Virus record (IMG/VR): IMGVR_UViG_3300033273_000291
Span: 1 to 30,878 of that record
Origin: a virus
DNA length: 30,878 nt
Reading direction: 5' to 3' (one strand)
The notes under the pieces are model-generated. The model was not told the DNA's origin, did no database searches, and saw only the letters and a list, made by a program, of their open reading frames with translations. Both the position numbers and the translations under genes were made by a program. This document shows, in pieces, positions 1-7,358 of this stretch; positions within the stretch are counted from its first letter, which is position 1, and every line of letters starts with the position of its first letter.

Positions 1-141
1 ATGAAAATAAAAAGAGTAATACAATACGCCGGCGCTGAGATCATAGAGACCCAGCCCGGCTTATTTACCGCCCTACCGAATACCCCGAGCTTCTACGGAA
101 GCCGCAAGTTTAACAGCTTGGAAAAAGCTAAATTTTATTTA
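1..141. repeat. Terminal direct repeat, left copy (circle-closing overlap)
   Basis: The first 141 bases are identical to 30738-30878. The length of exactly 141 is a common maximum k-mer size in de Bruijn assemblers, so the simplest reading is an assembly overlap of a circular or circularly permuted molecule rather than a biological terminal repeat. The repeat begins exactly on the start codon of a small gene, which may be chance or a rotation choice. Confidence 0.97.
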
Positions 142-162
142 AAGCAATGGCAAAGAAAGTAA
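1..162 (+). CDS. Small hypothetical protein (53 aa)
   Basis: ATG at 1, stop TAA at 160-162. Basic protein beginning MKIKRVIQYAGAEII, with a lysine-rich C-terminal helix (LEKAKFYLKQWQRK) and no recognised motif. When the circle is closed its ATG overlaps the stop of the upstream 85-aa gene (TAATG), and its 3' end overlaps the next ATG at 147. It is the third member of a string of six tiny genes lying between the terminase large subunit and the portal, probably transcribed from the promoter at 30421-30451. I do not recognise its function. Confidence 0.7.
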   Translation: MKIKRVIQYAGAEIIETQPGLFTALPNTPSFYGSRKFNSLEKAKFYLKQWQRK

Positions 163-296
163 TAACCCAAGAAGCGCGCGACGCGCGCAATTTAGGCCTA
201 TCGGTTTTAGGCGCTATTTTATTTTTTCCAATGTTGAAGCTATTATTTAAAGCAGTAGCTTTGGCCCAATACCTTTTACTGGGTTATGTACAGTAA
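147..296 (+). CDS. Small predicted membrane protein (49 aa)
   Basis: ATG at 147 lies inside the 3' end of the preceding gene; stop TAA at 294-296. After a charged N-terminus (MAKKVITQEARDARN) comes a hydrophobic stretch (LGLSVLGAILFFPMLKLLF, about residues 16-34), and the rest stays largely apolar. One transmembrane helix is the likely reading. It overlaps the next ORF by 11 nt, as expected for translational coupling. Function unknown; a superinfection or host-membrane effector role is possible only by context. Confidence 0.6.
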   Translation: MAKKVITQEARDARNLGLSVLGAILFFPMLKLLFKAVALAQYLLLGYVQ

Positions 297-429
297 CGAG
301 GTAGAGTACTACTGCCAGAGCTGCGGGCAGTACTCGGAAGAGATAAGCGGCATAACGACGCTACAGATTTGCGCGAGCTGCGCCGAAGGAAATAACCCCG
401 AACAAGAAGAGACTATTTTATTTATATGA
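286..429 (+). CDS. Small zinc-ribbon-like protein (47 aa)
   Basis: ATG at 286, stop TGA at 427-429. Two CxxC pairs (YYCQSCGQY near residues 9-12 and ICASCAEG near residues 33-36) separated by about 20 residues form a classic treble-clef or zinc-ribbon arrangement, so a structural zinc site is likely. The remainder is acidic. Such small phage zinc ribbons often bind nucleic acid or host transcription proteins, but nothing here identifies a target. Its stop overlaps the next start as ATGA. Confidence 0.65.
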   Translation: MYSNEVEYYCQSCGQYSEEISGITTLQICASCAEGNNPEQEETILFI

Positions 430-602
430 GAATTATTTTAGTAGAGCGTAAGGGCTCTAAATCTATCGAAGGCTATAGAACATTAACGAAAGCTTGTAAG
501 GCCTTAGACCTCAACTATAGCACCCTTACAAAGGTAATTAACGCCAGCTGCAACTCTTACGAAAACGATACCTATAAGATTACGCGGCTCCCTATACAAT
601 AA
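426..602 (+). CDS. Small putative helix-turn-helix protein (58 aa)
   Basis: ATG at 426 overlaps the previous stop (ATGA); stop TAA at 598-602 region, last base 602. The segment from about residue 18 (YRTLTKACKALDLNYSTLTK) reads like a helix-turn-helix or NUMOD-type DNA-binding helix pair, followed by a beta-hairpin-like tail (YENDTYKITRLPIQ). It closes the small-gene cassette and is followed by the portal promoter, so it could regulate the structural genes. DNA binding is an inference from helix pattern only. Confidence 0.6.
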   Translation: MRIILVERKGSKSIEGYRTLTKACKALDLNYSTLTKVINASCNSYENDTYKITRLPIQ

Positions 603-640
603 AAACAAAAGCAAAGCAAGTATTTTATATATTTTTTTTG

Positions 641-648
641 TATATTTG
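641..648 (+). promoter_or_regulatory. Putative -7 promoter element (TAnnTTTG) before portal
   Basis: TATATTTG at 641-648 matches the Bacteroidota -7 consensus TAnnTTTG, within a very AT-rich 600-665 tract in the non-coding gap between the small-gene cassette and the portal. A clean TTTG at the -33 distance is not visible. A transcript starting about 6 nt downstream would leave only some 15 nt of leader before the TTG start at 671. Best candidate for the structural (late) promoter. Confidence 0.55.
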
Positions 649-670
649 CCTAAAGTATATACTCTAAGCT

Positions 671-1891
671 TTGGCAGATAATAATACCCCTGGGCTACTC
701 GCCCGTATATTTAGAAGCTCCCCGGAAAACCCCAGCACTAGCTTAAGCAATCCCGCTGCGTGGCTTACGGGGCTTTTTAATTCTAGTAAGACGGGAGTAC
801 AAGTAAGCGAAGATAACGCGCTAACCTTTAGCGCTGTTTACGCAGCCGTAAGAATCATTAGCGAAACTATCGCTAGCATCCCTTTAAATGTATACCAAGC
901 CGACGGCGAAACTAGGACCAAGGCCGTAGGCCATCCTATCCAGAAGCTTTTAGCGGAGGCTCCTAATAGCGTAAGCTCTACCTTTACCTTTAGAGAATCT
1001 ATGGCGGCTAACTTGGTCCTCCACGGCAACGCTTACGCAAAAATTGAATTTAACGCCGCAGGGCGTCCTATTTCTTTGATCCCGTTAAATCCTCTTAAGG
1101 TAGAGGTAAAAGTATTAGACGGGGAAAAGGTTTATATTTTTGCAGATAAGCACACCTATTTAGATTACGAGGTACTTCACTTTGTGGGGTTAAGCTTTAA
1201 TGGTTTGACGGGCAAGAGCCCTCTAACAGTAGCACGCGAGGCCGTAGCTATTGGGCTTGCGGCCCAAGAGTACGGCGCTCGCTTTTACTCTAACGGTGCT
1301 AATACCGGTGGCGTTATCACAGCTCCAGGCCGTTTGAATAGTGAAGTTATTAAGCGCCTTAAGGAGAGCTGGAATAGAGCTAACAGCGGAAATAGTAGGG
1401 CACACGGTACGGCTATTCTTGAGGAAGGTATGAAGTACGAGAAAATTGGACTAGACCCAGAGGCGGCTCAGTTCTTACAGTCTCGTAAATTCCAAGTAAA
1501 CGAAATAGCTAGAATCTTTAGAATACCTCCAAGCTATTTAGCGGACCTAGAGAACAGCAGCACGCGAGCCAATGTAGAGCAGCAGGCTATACAGTTTGTT
1601 AGGGACTGCGTAACGCCTTACGTCCGTCGTATGGAGGTAGAGCTTAACCGCAAGCTGTTTAGAGAAAACGAGGCGAACTATTACGCTTACTTTACAGTAG
1701 AGGGGCTAATGAGAGGGGACCTGCAGGGCCGTTATCAAGCTTACGCTACAGCTCGTCAATGGGGCTGGCTGTCGGTAAACGATATTAGAGACCTAGAAAA
1801 CCTTAACCCGGTAGAGGGTGGAGATGTATACCTACAGCCTCTTAATATGATACAGAGCGGCGAAGACAATACTAACGTAGACGCAGACTAG
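671..1891 (+). CDS. Phage portal protein (HK97 family)
   Basis: The 406-aa length and sequence match the HK97-type portal family. The region near residues 45-75 (VSEDNALTFSAVYAAVRII, then SETIASIPLNVY) is the family's N-terminal signature; NPLKVEV, a central aromatic/GLTGKSPL stretch and FRIPPSYLADLENSSTRANVEQ near residues 283-304 are also characteristic. The portal forms the dodecameric ring at the capsid vertex through which DNA is packaged and to which the tail attaches. The start is TTG: an in-frame TAA lies at 665-667, and the next in-frame ATG is more than 100 codons in. It follows the promoter at 641-648 and is separated by 2 nt from the protease gene. Confidence 0.95.
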   Translation: MADNNTPGLLARIFRSSPENPSTSLSNPAAWLTGLFNSSKTGVQVSEDNALTFSAVYAAVRIISETIASIPLNVYQADGETRTKAVGHPIQKLLAEAPNSVSSTFTFRESMAANLVLHGNAYAKIEFNAAGRPISLIPLNPLKVEVKVLDGEKVYIFADKHTYLDYEVLHFVGLSFNGLTGKSPLTVAREAVAIGLAAQEYGARFYSNGANTGGVITAPGRLNSEVIKRLKESWNRANSGNSRAHGTAILEEGMKYEKIGLDPEAAQFLQSRKFQVNEIARIFRIPPSYLADLENSSTRANVEQQAIQFVRDCVTPYVRRMEVELNRKLFRENEANYYAYFTVEGLMRGDLQGRYQAYATARQWGWLSVNDIRDLENLNPVEGGDVYLQPLNMIQSGEDNTNVDAD

Positions 1892-1893
1892 TA

Positions 1894-3189
1894 ATGCCTT
1901 GGACTGATTACCCACAAGCTGCAACCGATAACGCTAAGAGAGCGCTTAAGATCCGCGAGGAAGAGGGGACCGACTGCGGTACTCCAGTAGGCTGGGAATC
2001 TGCACGAATCATAGCGAACCGCGAAGCAGTAAGCCACGATAGGCTGCCGCGTATTTACAGCTTCCTAAGCCGTGCTAAGGTATACGACCAAGGCAGCTTT
2101 AAAGACGAGGACGGAAAGCAAATCTGCGGCAGCATTATGTACGCGGCTTGGGGTGGAGATGAGATGCTTCGCTGGGCTAAAAGAACTTACGAAAAAATGG
2201 AAGAGAAAGAGCTAAAGAGACATATAAAAGGTATAGAGGAAACCGATAGCGAGATTATTATAACCTTCGGTAAAGGCGAGCCTATGGAAGATGCGGGTTA
2301 CAACGAAGAGGAAGACAAGCGCGCCGAACCTGGCGAGCTCCAAGTAGGAGACTTTGTAAGCTGGAATAGCTCTGGCGGTAGAAGCCAAGGGAAGATAACC
2401 CGTATAGAAAGAAACGGTCAAATAGAAGCCGACAGCGGCTTTAAGGTAAACGGGACCGAAGAGGACCCGGCGGCGCTTATTAGTATTTACGAATACGACA
2501 GCGAAGAGGAAGCTTTTGTAGAGCGTAAGCCTCCGCTAAGAGTAGCGCACTTATTTAGCACCCTTCGCAAAGTAGAGGGCGCAGAGGTAAGAAGTAAAAA
2601 CGAGATCGTAGAGCAGCGAGCTTACGATACGGAAATAAAAGCAGCTGTAGAAGGTCGTACCGTAGAGGGCTACGCTAGCGTATTTAATAGTATGAGCGAG
2701 GACCTCGGAGGCTTCCGTGAGATTATCCTACCCGGAGCTTTTAGCGAGGTGCTGGATAACGACGTAAGAGCGCTATATAACCACGACAGCAACTACTTAC
2801 TAGCGCGCACTACCTCTGGGACCTTAGAGCTCAAAGAGGACGATAAAGGACTATATTACCGTTTTGAGATGCCTAACACCTCTTACGGTAACGATATGCT
2901 AGAGCTATTTAGAAGAGGGGACCTTTCCCAATCGAGCTTTGGCTTTACAGTAGAAAAGGATAGCTGGAAACTTGAAAAAGGCCAGCACATAAGATATATA
3001 GAGAGGGTCGGCTCTCTATTCGACGTTAGCCCGGTAGTATACCCGGCATACGCGGCAGCCTCGAGCGGACTACGCAGCGCCGAGCCAAAAGGCGAAGACG
3101 CAGCAGAGGAAGCGAGAGAGACCCCGGCCGAGGAATTGAATTTTAATATTTATAATGCTTTAATTAAACTAGCTAAAGATGAATGCTAA
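1894..3189 (+). CDS. Prohead protease with N-terminal accessory and Tudor-like domains
   Basis: A 431-aa fusion of three parts. Residues 1 to about 105 form a compact conserved-looking domain (YPQAATDNAKRALKIREE ... GGDEMLRWAKR). Residues about 148-200 (VGDFVSWNSSGGRSQGKITR) fit the DUF2945/HVA1 Tudor-like fold, a small SH3-type barrel. Residues about 242-400 are an HK97-type prohead serine protease: EGRTVEGYASVFNS, YNHDSN with His297, QSSFGF with Ser347/348, then SPVVYPAYAAASS. The protease matures the capsid by removing scaffold/delta segments inside the prohead. Its C-terminal codons overlap the capsid ATG by 11 nt, coupling the two. The first two domains are an unusual addition and their role is unknown. 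Confidence 0.9.
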   Translation: MPWTDYPQAATDNAKRALKIREEEGTDCGTPVGWESARIIANREAVSHDRLPRIYSFLSRAKVYDQGSFKDEDGKQICGSIMYAAWGGDEMLRWAKRTYEKMEEKELKRHIKGIEETDSEIIITFGKGEPMEDAGYNEEEDKRAEPGELQVGDFVSWNSSGGRSQGKITRIERNGQIEADSGFKVNGTEEDPAALISIYEYDSEEEAFVERKPPLRVAHLFSTLRKVEGAEVRSKNEIVEQRAYDTEIKAAVEGRTVEGYASVFNSMSEDLGGFREIILPGAFSEVLDNDVRALYNHDSNYLLARTTSGTLELKEDDKGLYYRFEMPNTSYGNDMLELFRRGDLSQSSFGFTVEKDSWKLEKGQHIRYIERVGSLFDVSPVVYPAYAAASSGLRSAEPKGEDAAEEARETPAEELNFNIYNALIKLAKDEC

Positions 3190-4387
3190 ACAAATGCGCG
3201 AAAAGCGCGCTGCTCTTATTGAGCAAATGCAGGGAATGGTAGCGGCTGCAAAAGCAGAAGGCCGTAACCTTTCTAACGAGGAAAACGAGAAATTCGACAC
3301 AATTAACAACGAAGTAGAAGAGCTCCGCGCTGCTGCTGCTCGTATTGAGCGTGCCGAAGAGCTTAAAAAAGAAATGGCTGCTAAAGCTGAAGAGGTAAGC
3401 GACGCTGCCCCAGCTAAAAAAGTAGAGGCTCGCGATGCTTTTAACGCTTACTTGCGTAAAGGTATAAACGGCTTAACTGGAGAAGAGGCACGCGCACTCG
3501 CAGAGCTTCGCGGTACTAGTACGCAAATCACTACCACTGATGGTTTGGGTGGTTTCTTAGTACCAGAAAACTGGAGCGACTTTGTATCTGCTACAGAATT
3601 GTTTAAGTCGGATATTGAGCAAGTAGCTACAGTTATCCGCACAGCAAACGGCCAGCCTTTCAACTTGCCAGCTAACGACGATACCAGCGTAGTGGCTGCT
3701 ATCTTGGGTGAAGGTACAGCAGAGAGCGTTAGCGATTTGACCTTTACTAATGTGAAGTTCGAGCCTTACACTTACTCTTCTAAAATTGTAAAAGTATCTA
3801 ACCAACTTATGGCAGATAATGCCTTTGATTTAGCTGGGTTCGTAGGGTCTCAATTAGCTAACCGTCTTAAGCGCGGTATTAACGCACACCTAACAACTGG
3901 AGACGCTTCTAGCAAGCCGCAGGGTATTGTTACTGGCTCTTCTTTGGGTAAGACTGCGGCTTCTGCTACAGCTGTAACAATCTCAGAGGCGATGGACCTA
4001 TTTTATTCCGTCGACGCAAGTTATAGAAACGCAGCTGGCGCTGGCTGGATGATGAACAGCACAACTGCTAAGGCTTTGCGCGTTCTAGGATTCGGCAGCT
4101 CTAACGACTTCCCAGCGTATGTACCGGGTATGGCCGTAGGTGAGCCAGATATGCTCTTTGGTAAGCCGGTATACATTAACGAAGATATGGACTCTATCGC
4201 TACCGGTAAAAAGACTATCTTATTCGGGGACTTGTCTCAATACTACGTACACGAAGCGGGCGGCGTACAATTACTACGTCTAAACGAGCGTTTCGCTGAT
4301 GCCTTGAGCACTGGCTTTATCGCTTACCGCCGTGTCGACGGTAACGTATTGCAGTCTAGCGCTATTAAGCACTTGATCCAAGCGTAA
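3179..4387 (+). CDS. Major capsid protein (HK97 fold)
   Basis: 402 aa, the usual precursor size. Residues 1 to about 80 are a helical, charged coiled coil (AALIEQMQGMVAAAKAEG ... ARIERAEELKKEMAAKAEE), the delta/scaffold domain normally cut off by the prohead protease. The body has family landmarks: TTDGLGGFLVPENW, NQLMADNAFDLAGFVGSQLA, GWMMNSTTAKALR, MLFGKPVYINEDMD and LFGDLSQYYVHEAGGV. It builds the icosahedral shell. Codon choice (TCT, GCT, TTG) differs from the AGC/CTA-rich neighbours, consistent with high expression. The start ATG lies inside the last codons of the protease gene; no competing start is better placed. Confidence 0.96.
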   Translation: MNAKQMREKRAALIEQMQGMVAAAKAEGRNLSNEENEKFDTINNEVEELRAAAARIERAEELKKEMAAKAEEVSDAAPAKKVEARDAFNAYLRKGINGLTGEEARALAELRGTSTQITTTDGLGGFLVPENWSDFVSATELFKSDIEQVATVIRTANGQPFNLPANDDTSVVAAILGEGTAESVSDLTFTNVKFEPYTYSSKIVKVSNQLMADNAFDLAGFVGSQLANRLKRGINAHLTTGDASSKPQGIVTGSSLGKTAASATAVTISEAMDLFYSVDASYRNAAGAGWMMNSTTAKALRVLGFGSSNDFPAYVPGMAVGEPDMLFGKPVYINEDMDSIATGKKTILFGDLSQYYVHEAGGVQLLRLNERFADALSTGFIAYRRVDGNVLQSSAIKHLIQA

Positions 4388-4401
4388 TTTAATAGCAGCT
4401 A

Positions 4402-4599
4402 ATGAAGGTTTTATTTAACCAAGCTATAGCAGGGGCAGACTTCTACTACGCCAAAGGGCAAGTAGTAGAGCTGCCCTCTGCAGCTGCTAACGAATTTCTA
4501 GCCTCTGGCTTTTGTGAGCCAGTAGTGCAAAAGAAAGAAGTAAAAGCAGAAAGAGCTACAAGTAAAAAAAGCACTAAAAGAAATACTAGAGCCAAGTAA
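4402..4599 (+). CDS. Small head-tail region protein (65 aa)
   Basis: A beta-rich N-terminal half (MKVLFNQAIAGADFYYAKGQ) with pattern KGQVVEL...EFLASGF is followed by a lysine/arginine-rich tail. It sits between capsid and connector genes and its stop overlaps the next start (TAATG at 4597-4601). The core pattern resembles that of the 58-aa protein at 6412-6588, suggesting paralogues. A minor head or neck role is plausible by position; I recognise no named family. Confidence 0.75.
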   Translation: MKVLFNQAIAGADFYYAKGQVVELPSAAANEFLASGFCEPVVQKKEVKAERATSKKSTKRNTRAK

Positions 4600-5189
4600 T
4601 GAGCTATACAGTAATAACCCCAGCAACTTTAAAAGCTTTAACTGTACAAGAGGTTAAGGATTATTTGCGCGTAGACAGCGACGCAGAAGACACCCTGCTA
4701 GGGGTTCTTATTGATGCGGCTACAGAAATGGCAGAGAGCTACTTAGGCCGGTTTCTTTTAACGACCGTTATAGAGGAGTTCTACGATTTTTTCCCGGTAT
4801 ACAGCACGGGAGTAGACCCTTTCCGCGGCGATCGAAATATAATTTTTTTAAGCAGAGGTCCAGTACAAAGCGTAGCCCACGTTAAGTATATAGACGGCAA
4901 CGGAGACGAGCAGACCGTAACGGCTAGCGATTACCGCAGCGACCTTATAAGCGAGCCCGCTCGTATTATGCCCGAGCAAGGCTGGTACGGTACAAAGGAT
5001 ACAGTAAACGCCGTTATAATTCGCTATACTTGCGGCTATACTCAAGCTAGCGACGTACCCGCTAATATTAAAATGGCTATGCTTTTAATGATAGGCGAAA
5101 TGTACGAGAAGCGTATAGACTCGGTACACCGCCTACCCACAGCTTCCGAGCACTTACTAAACCCTTTTAGAGTTTTCCGCTTTGATTGA
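4599..5189 (+). CDS. Head-tail connector (gp6-like)
   Basis: 196 aa with the helical N-terminal signature of the HK97 gp6/SPP1 gp15-like connector family (LTVQEVKDYLRVDSDAEDTL followed by LGVLIDAATEMAESYLGR near residues 34-51). Such proteins form a ring below the portal as the first connector layer. A beta-rich middle and a C-terminal helix (NIKMAMLLMIGEMYEKR) follow. It overlaps the preceding stop by 1 nt and the next start by 8 nt, consistent with a coupled neck operon. Confidence 0.85.
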   Translation: MSYTVITPATLKALTVQEVKDYLRVDSDAEDTLLGVLIDAATEMAESYLGRFLLTTVIEEFYDFFPVYSTGVDPFRGDRNIIFLSRGPVQSVAHVKYIDGNGDEQTVTASDYRSDLISEPARIMPEQGWYGTKDTVNAVIIRYTCGYTQASDVPANIKMAMLLMIGEMYEKRIDSVHRLPTASEHLLNPFRVFRFD

Positions 5190-5502
5190 TCCTGGTAAAT
5201 TAGACAGACGCGTAACGCTGCAAAGTGCTAGCGTAAGTACTGACGGCTTCGGGCAGTCAGTACGCACCTACGGAACTCTTGCCACGGTTTGGGCCAAGGT
5301 AGAATATAGAGGCGTACCTAAAGAAGGCGAAGACGGCGAAAAGCTGGCTAGCGTAAATAAGGTCCGCTTTACTATTCGTTACCGCAGCGATGTAGACGCT
5401 ACAACTAAAATAAGCTGGGACAGCAAAAGCTATGAAGTAGAGGGCGTAAGCCTAGAGGGTAGAGAGCGTTACTTAATTTTAGATACTAGACTTACGGACT
5501 AA
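5182..5502 (+). CDS. Head-tail adaptor (head closure, Phage_H_T_join type)
   Basis: 106 aa starting MIDPGKLDRRVTLQ, the hallmark opening of HK97 gp7/SPP1 gp16-type head-closure proteins, followed by the typical WAKVEYR..EGE and RFTIRYRSDVDATTKISW strands. It closes the connector after DNA packaging and presents the tail-docking surface. The start is TTG inside the end of the previous gene; the family alignment at residue 1 supports it. It ends overlapping the next ATG (TAATG). Confidence 0.88.
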   Translation: MIDPGKLDRRVTLQSASVSTDGFGQSVRTYGTLATVWAKVEYRGVPKEGEDGEKLASVNKVRFTIRYRSDVDATTKISWDSKSYEVEGVSLEGRERYLILDTRLTD

Positions 5503-6026
5503 TGGCGCAAGGGATTTACTTTGAGGTAGAGGGCCTAGAAAAGGCGCTAATTAAATTAGAGAAGCTAAAGGATATAGACCGAAAAAAAGCCCGCCAGTTT
5601 AAAGCAGGAATACGCAAAGCAGCCAAGCCTTTAGTTACTGCTGTTAAAGAATCAATAAAAGACTCTAAGAAAAAGACAGCAACTACAAGAACAGTACGCA
5701 AAAGAAATAAAGAAAGCACAGTAACTAATAAAAGCGGTAACCTTAGAAGGTCTATAGCCTTTTTCCCCTCTAAAAAACGCGGAGCGCTTTTAGGTTATGT
5801 GGGGGCAAGATTTGGTAAAAAAGCGGGTAAGACTTTCGACGGTTATTACGCTGCTATTGTAAATTATGGTTTACCTAGAGGTAGCGCAAAAGCAGAGCCT
5901 AAGAAAAAACAAAATATAAACTATGCTCTAAAGGGAGCTAAAAAAGGACAAGCGCAAGCGCAGGCCCAGCTCTATAGAGAAGTACAAAAAATACTAAAGC
6001 AAACCTTATACCAGCTTAGTAGATAA
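5502..6026 (+). CDS. HK97 gp10-like tail-completion/neck protein
   Basis: 174 aa, strongly basic. The N-terminal segment (YFEVEGLEKALIKLEKLKDI) and central NKSGNLRRSIAFF are characteristic of the HK97 gp10 family, which belongs to the neck/tail-completion set. It lies in the expected order between the head-closure and DUF3168 genes and shares overlapping stop/start codons with both. An in-frame A7 run (5582-5588) shows no productive frameshift. Confidence 0.85.
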   Translation: MAQGIYFEVEGLEKALIKLEKLKDIDRKKARQFKAGIRKAAKPLVTAVKESIKDSKKKTATTRTVRKRNKESTVTNKSGNLRRSIAFFPSKKRGALLGYVGARFGKKAGKTFDGYYAAIVNYGLPRGSAKAEPKKKQNINYALKGAKKGQAQAQAQLYREVQKILKQTLYQLSR

Positions 6027-6415
6027 TGAACGAAGGAAAAGCTATATACTCAATCCTAACCGCCGACAGCGACGTAAACGCTATCGTAAGCGGTAGAGTT
6101 TACCCTCAAATAGCGGCGCAGGGCGCAGCCTTTCCCTTTGCGGTATATGTGCTACAGAACACAGACCCTAGCGATACTAAGAGTGGGGTAAGTACTTTAG
6201 ACGAGGTGCGCTACGATATAGTAGTAGCTAGCGAAACTTACGCGCAAGCTAGCGACCTTACAGAAAAAATAAGAACCGCTCTAGATCGTTACAGCGGTAC
6301 AGTTAGCGGGGTAGTTATTGACTCTATACAGTTTATAGATTTAGATGTAGATAACGACCCAGCTACTGAAACTTATGTAACGAGCTCGGAGTATATAATA
6401 AGAGTTAAGCGATGA
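6026..6415 (+). CDS. Tail terminator / DUF3168 family protein
   Basis: 129 aa. The opening (AIYSILTADSDVNAIVSGRV followed by YPQIAAQGAAFPFAVYVL) and central VRYDIVVASETYAQASDL match DUF3168, the family of tail-terminator/completion proteins related in fold to lambda gpU. It is expected to cap the tail tube and join it to the head. Position directly after the gp10-like gene and before the tube gene fits. Its TGA overlaps the next ATG as ATGA. Confidence 0.85.
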   Translation: MNEGKAIYSILTADSDVNAIVSGRVYPQIAAQGAAFPFAVYVLQNTDPSDTKSGVSTLDEVRYDIVVASETYAQASDLTEKIRTALDRYSGTVSGVVIDSIQFIDLDVDNDPATETYVTSSEYIIRVKR

Positions 6416-6588
6416 AAATAACACTAACGAAAAAAGTAACCCTCCCTAGCGGTAAGAAGCTAGATAAAGGTATAACTTTAACAGTAGTAAACGAATACGG
6501 CCTAGAGCTTATAGAAGCGGGTAAGGCTGTAGAATTTGGGGCCGAGGCTCCGCAAAAAGAAGAGGAACAAATAAATAAATTAGACTAA
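6412..6588 (+). CDS. Small tail-region protein (58 aa)
   Basis: ATG at 6412 overlaps the previous stop (ATGA); stop TAA at 6586-6588. A beta-rich core (KLDKGITLTVVNEYGLELIE, then AGKAVEF) precedes an acidic/glutamine-rich tail. The core pattern K-G-x-x-x-x-x-(A/G)-x-E-(F/L)-(L/I)-x-(S/A)-G echoes the 65-aa protein at 4402-4599. It precedes the tail tube gene by 1 nt. Role unknown; a minor tail or assembly role is inferred from position. Confidence 0.7.
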   Translation: MKITLTKKVTLPSGKKLDKGITLTVVNEYGLELIEAGKAVEFGAEAPQKEEEQINKLD

Positions 6589-6589
6589 A

Positions 6590-7000
6590 ATGGCAACTAC
6601 TGGCATTATGAATGGAACCCTATTAGGGGTTTACTCTGGCGGCACTCTAATAGCTCACGCTACCGAGGGCTCTATCTCTTTGTCAATGGACACAAGAGAC
6701 GCAACTACTAAAGACTCTAGCGGTACAAGAGACTTACTAGAGGCTACTAAATCGGGTACTATTTCTGTATCTGCTCTTTACGCAGAAGACGCAGCTTACG
6801 GTGTAGACGACCTTATGACGGCTTGGAGCGGACGCTCTACGCTTACTGTTAAATTCTCTACCGAAGTATCTGGAGACCACTACTGGTCTGCTGCGGCTTA
6901 TGTAACTTCTTTGGAAGTTAACTCCGGAATGGAGGACAACGTGAGTTACTCTGCGACGTTTGAGCTTACGGGTACGATTACTTACACTACAGTATCGTAA
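6590..7000 (+). CDS. Major tail tube protein (TP901-1 type)
   Basis: 136 aa. MATTGIMNGTLLGVYSGGT, then TEGSISLSMDTRDATTKDSS, a central GTISVSALYAE and a C-terminal SATFELTGTITY are typical of TP901-1-type tube proteins. Hexamers stack to make the non-contractile tail tube. Codon choice (TCT, GCT, ACT) is biased like the capsid gene, consistent with abundant expression. Placed between terminator and chaperone genes, the canonical order. Confidence 0.92.
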   Translation: MATTGIMNGTLLGVYSGGTLIAHATEGSISLSMDTRDATTKDSSGTRDLLEATKSGTISVSALYAEDAAYGVDDLMTAWSGRSTLTVKFSTEVSGDHYWSAAAYVTSLEVNSGMEDNVSYSATFELTGTITYTTVS

Positions 7001-7021
7001 TAACACTTAAACACTAAAGCA

Positions 7022-7324
7022 ATGGTAAAGACGGTTAATATAGGAAGCGAAGTAAGGCCGGTAAAATTTGGCTTTGCTGCTTTAATGCAATTCACAGACG
7101 CCACGGGCTATAAGCTTGCAGACCTAGACAAGATAGGCGAGAGCTTAACATTAAGCGAAGCCCTAGAGCTAGTAAGAGCTGGGCTTAAGCAAGGGGCGCG
7201 ATTAGAAAAGCAGCCCTTTAATTACGAGCTTGAGGAGATAGCCGACTGGCTAGACGATAGCCCCGGAGCTCTTGAGGAGATATTGGCAATTTTTACCGAT
7301 AGCTTTACACAAGAAAAAAAGTAG
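7022..7324 (+). CDS. Tail assembly chaperone G (0-frame product)
   Basis: 100 aa, mostly helical, ending ...SFTQEKK at a TAG (7322-7324). It lies between tail tube and tape measure, the position of lambda gpG. The last codons GAA AAA AAG form the slippery heptamer A AAA AAG at 7315-7321, so a fraction of ribosomes should slip -1 and make a longer product with the frame ending at 7677. G and GT coat the tape measure and recruit tube protein during tail assembly. Function is assigned by position plus the frameshift signal; sequence similarity in this family is generally weak. Confidence 0.9.
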   Translation: MVKTVNIGSEVRPVKFGFAALMQFTDATGYKLADLDKIGESLTLSEALELVRAGLKQGARLEKQPFNYELEEIADWLDDSPGALEEILAIFTDSFTQEKK

Positions 7325-7358
7325 AAGGGGCTAGGGGCCAGAAAGGCCCCGAAGCCCC
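7315..7358 (+). promoter_or_regulatory. Programmed -1 ribosomal frameshift signal
   Basis: The slippery heptamer A AAA AAG (7315-7321) is in the correct phase. Five nt downstream a GC-rich hairpin starts: GGGGCT (7327-7332) pairs with AGCCCC (7353-7358), and after a small internal loop GGGGCC (7334-7339) pairs with GGCCCC (7345-7350) around the loop AGAAA. Twelve base pairs, nearly all G-C, at this distance is the standard stimulator geometry. Confidence 0.9.

Noticed and set aside
5582-5589. A7 run in the gp10-like gene as a second frameshift site
   Set aside because: The -1 frame stops after four codons (TAA) and there is no downstream hairpin, so no useful product results.
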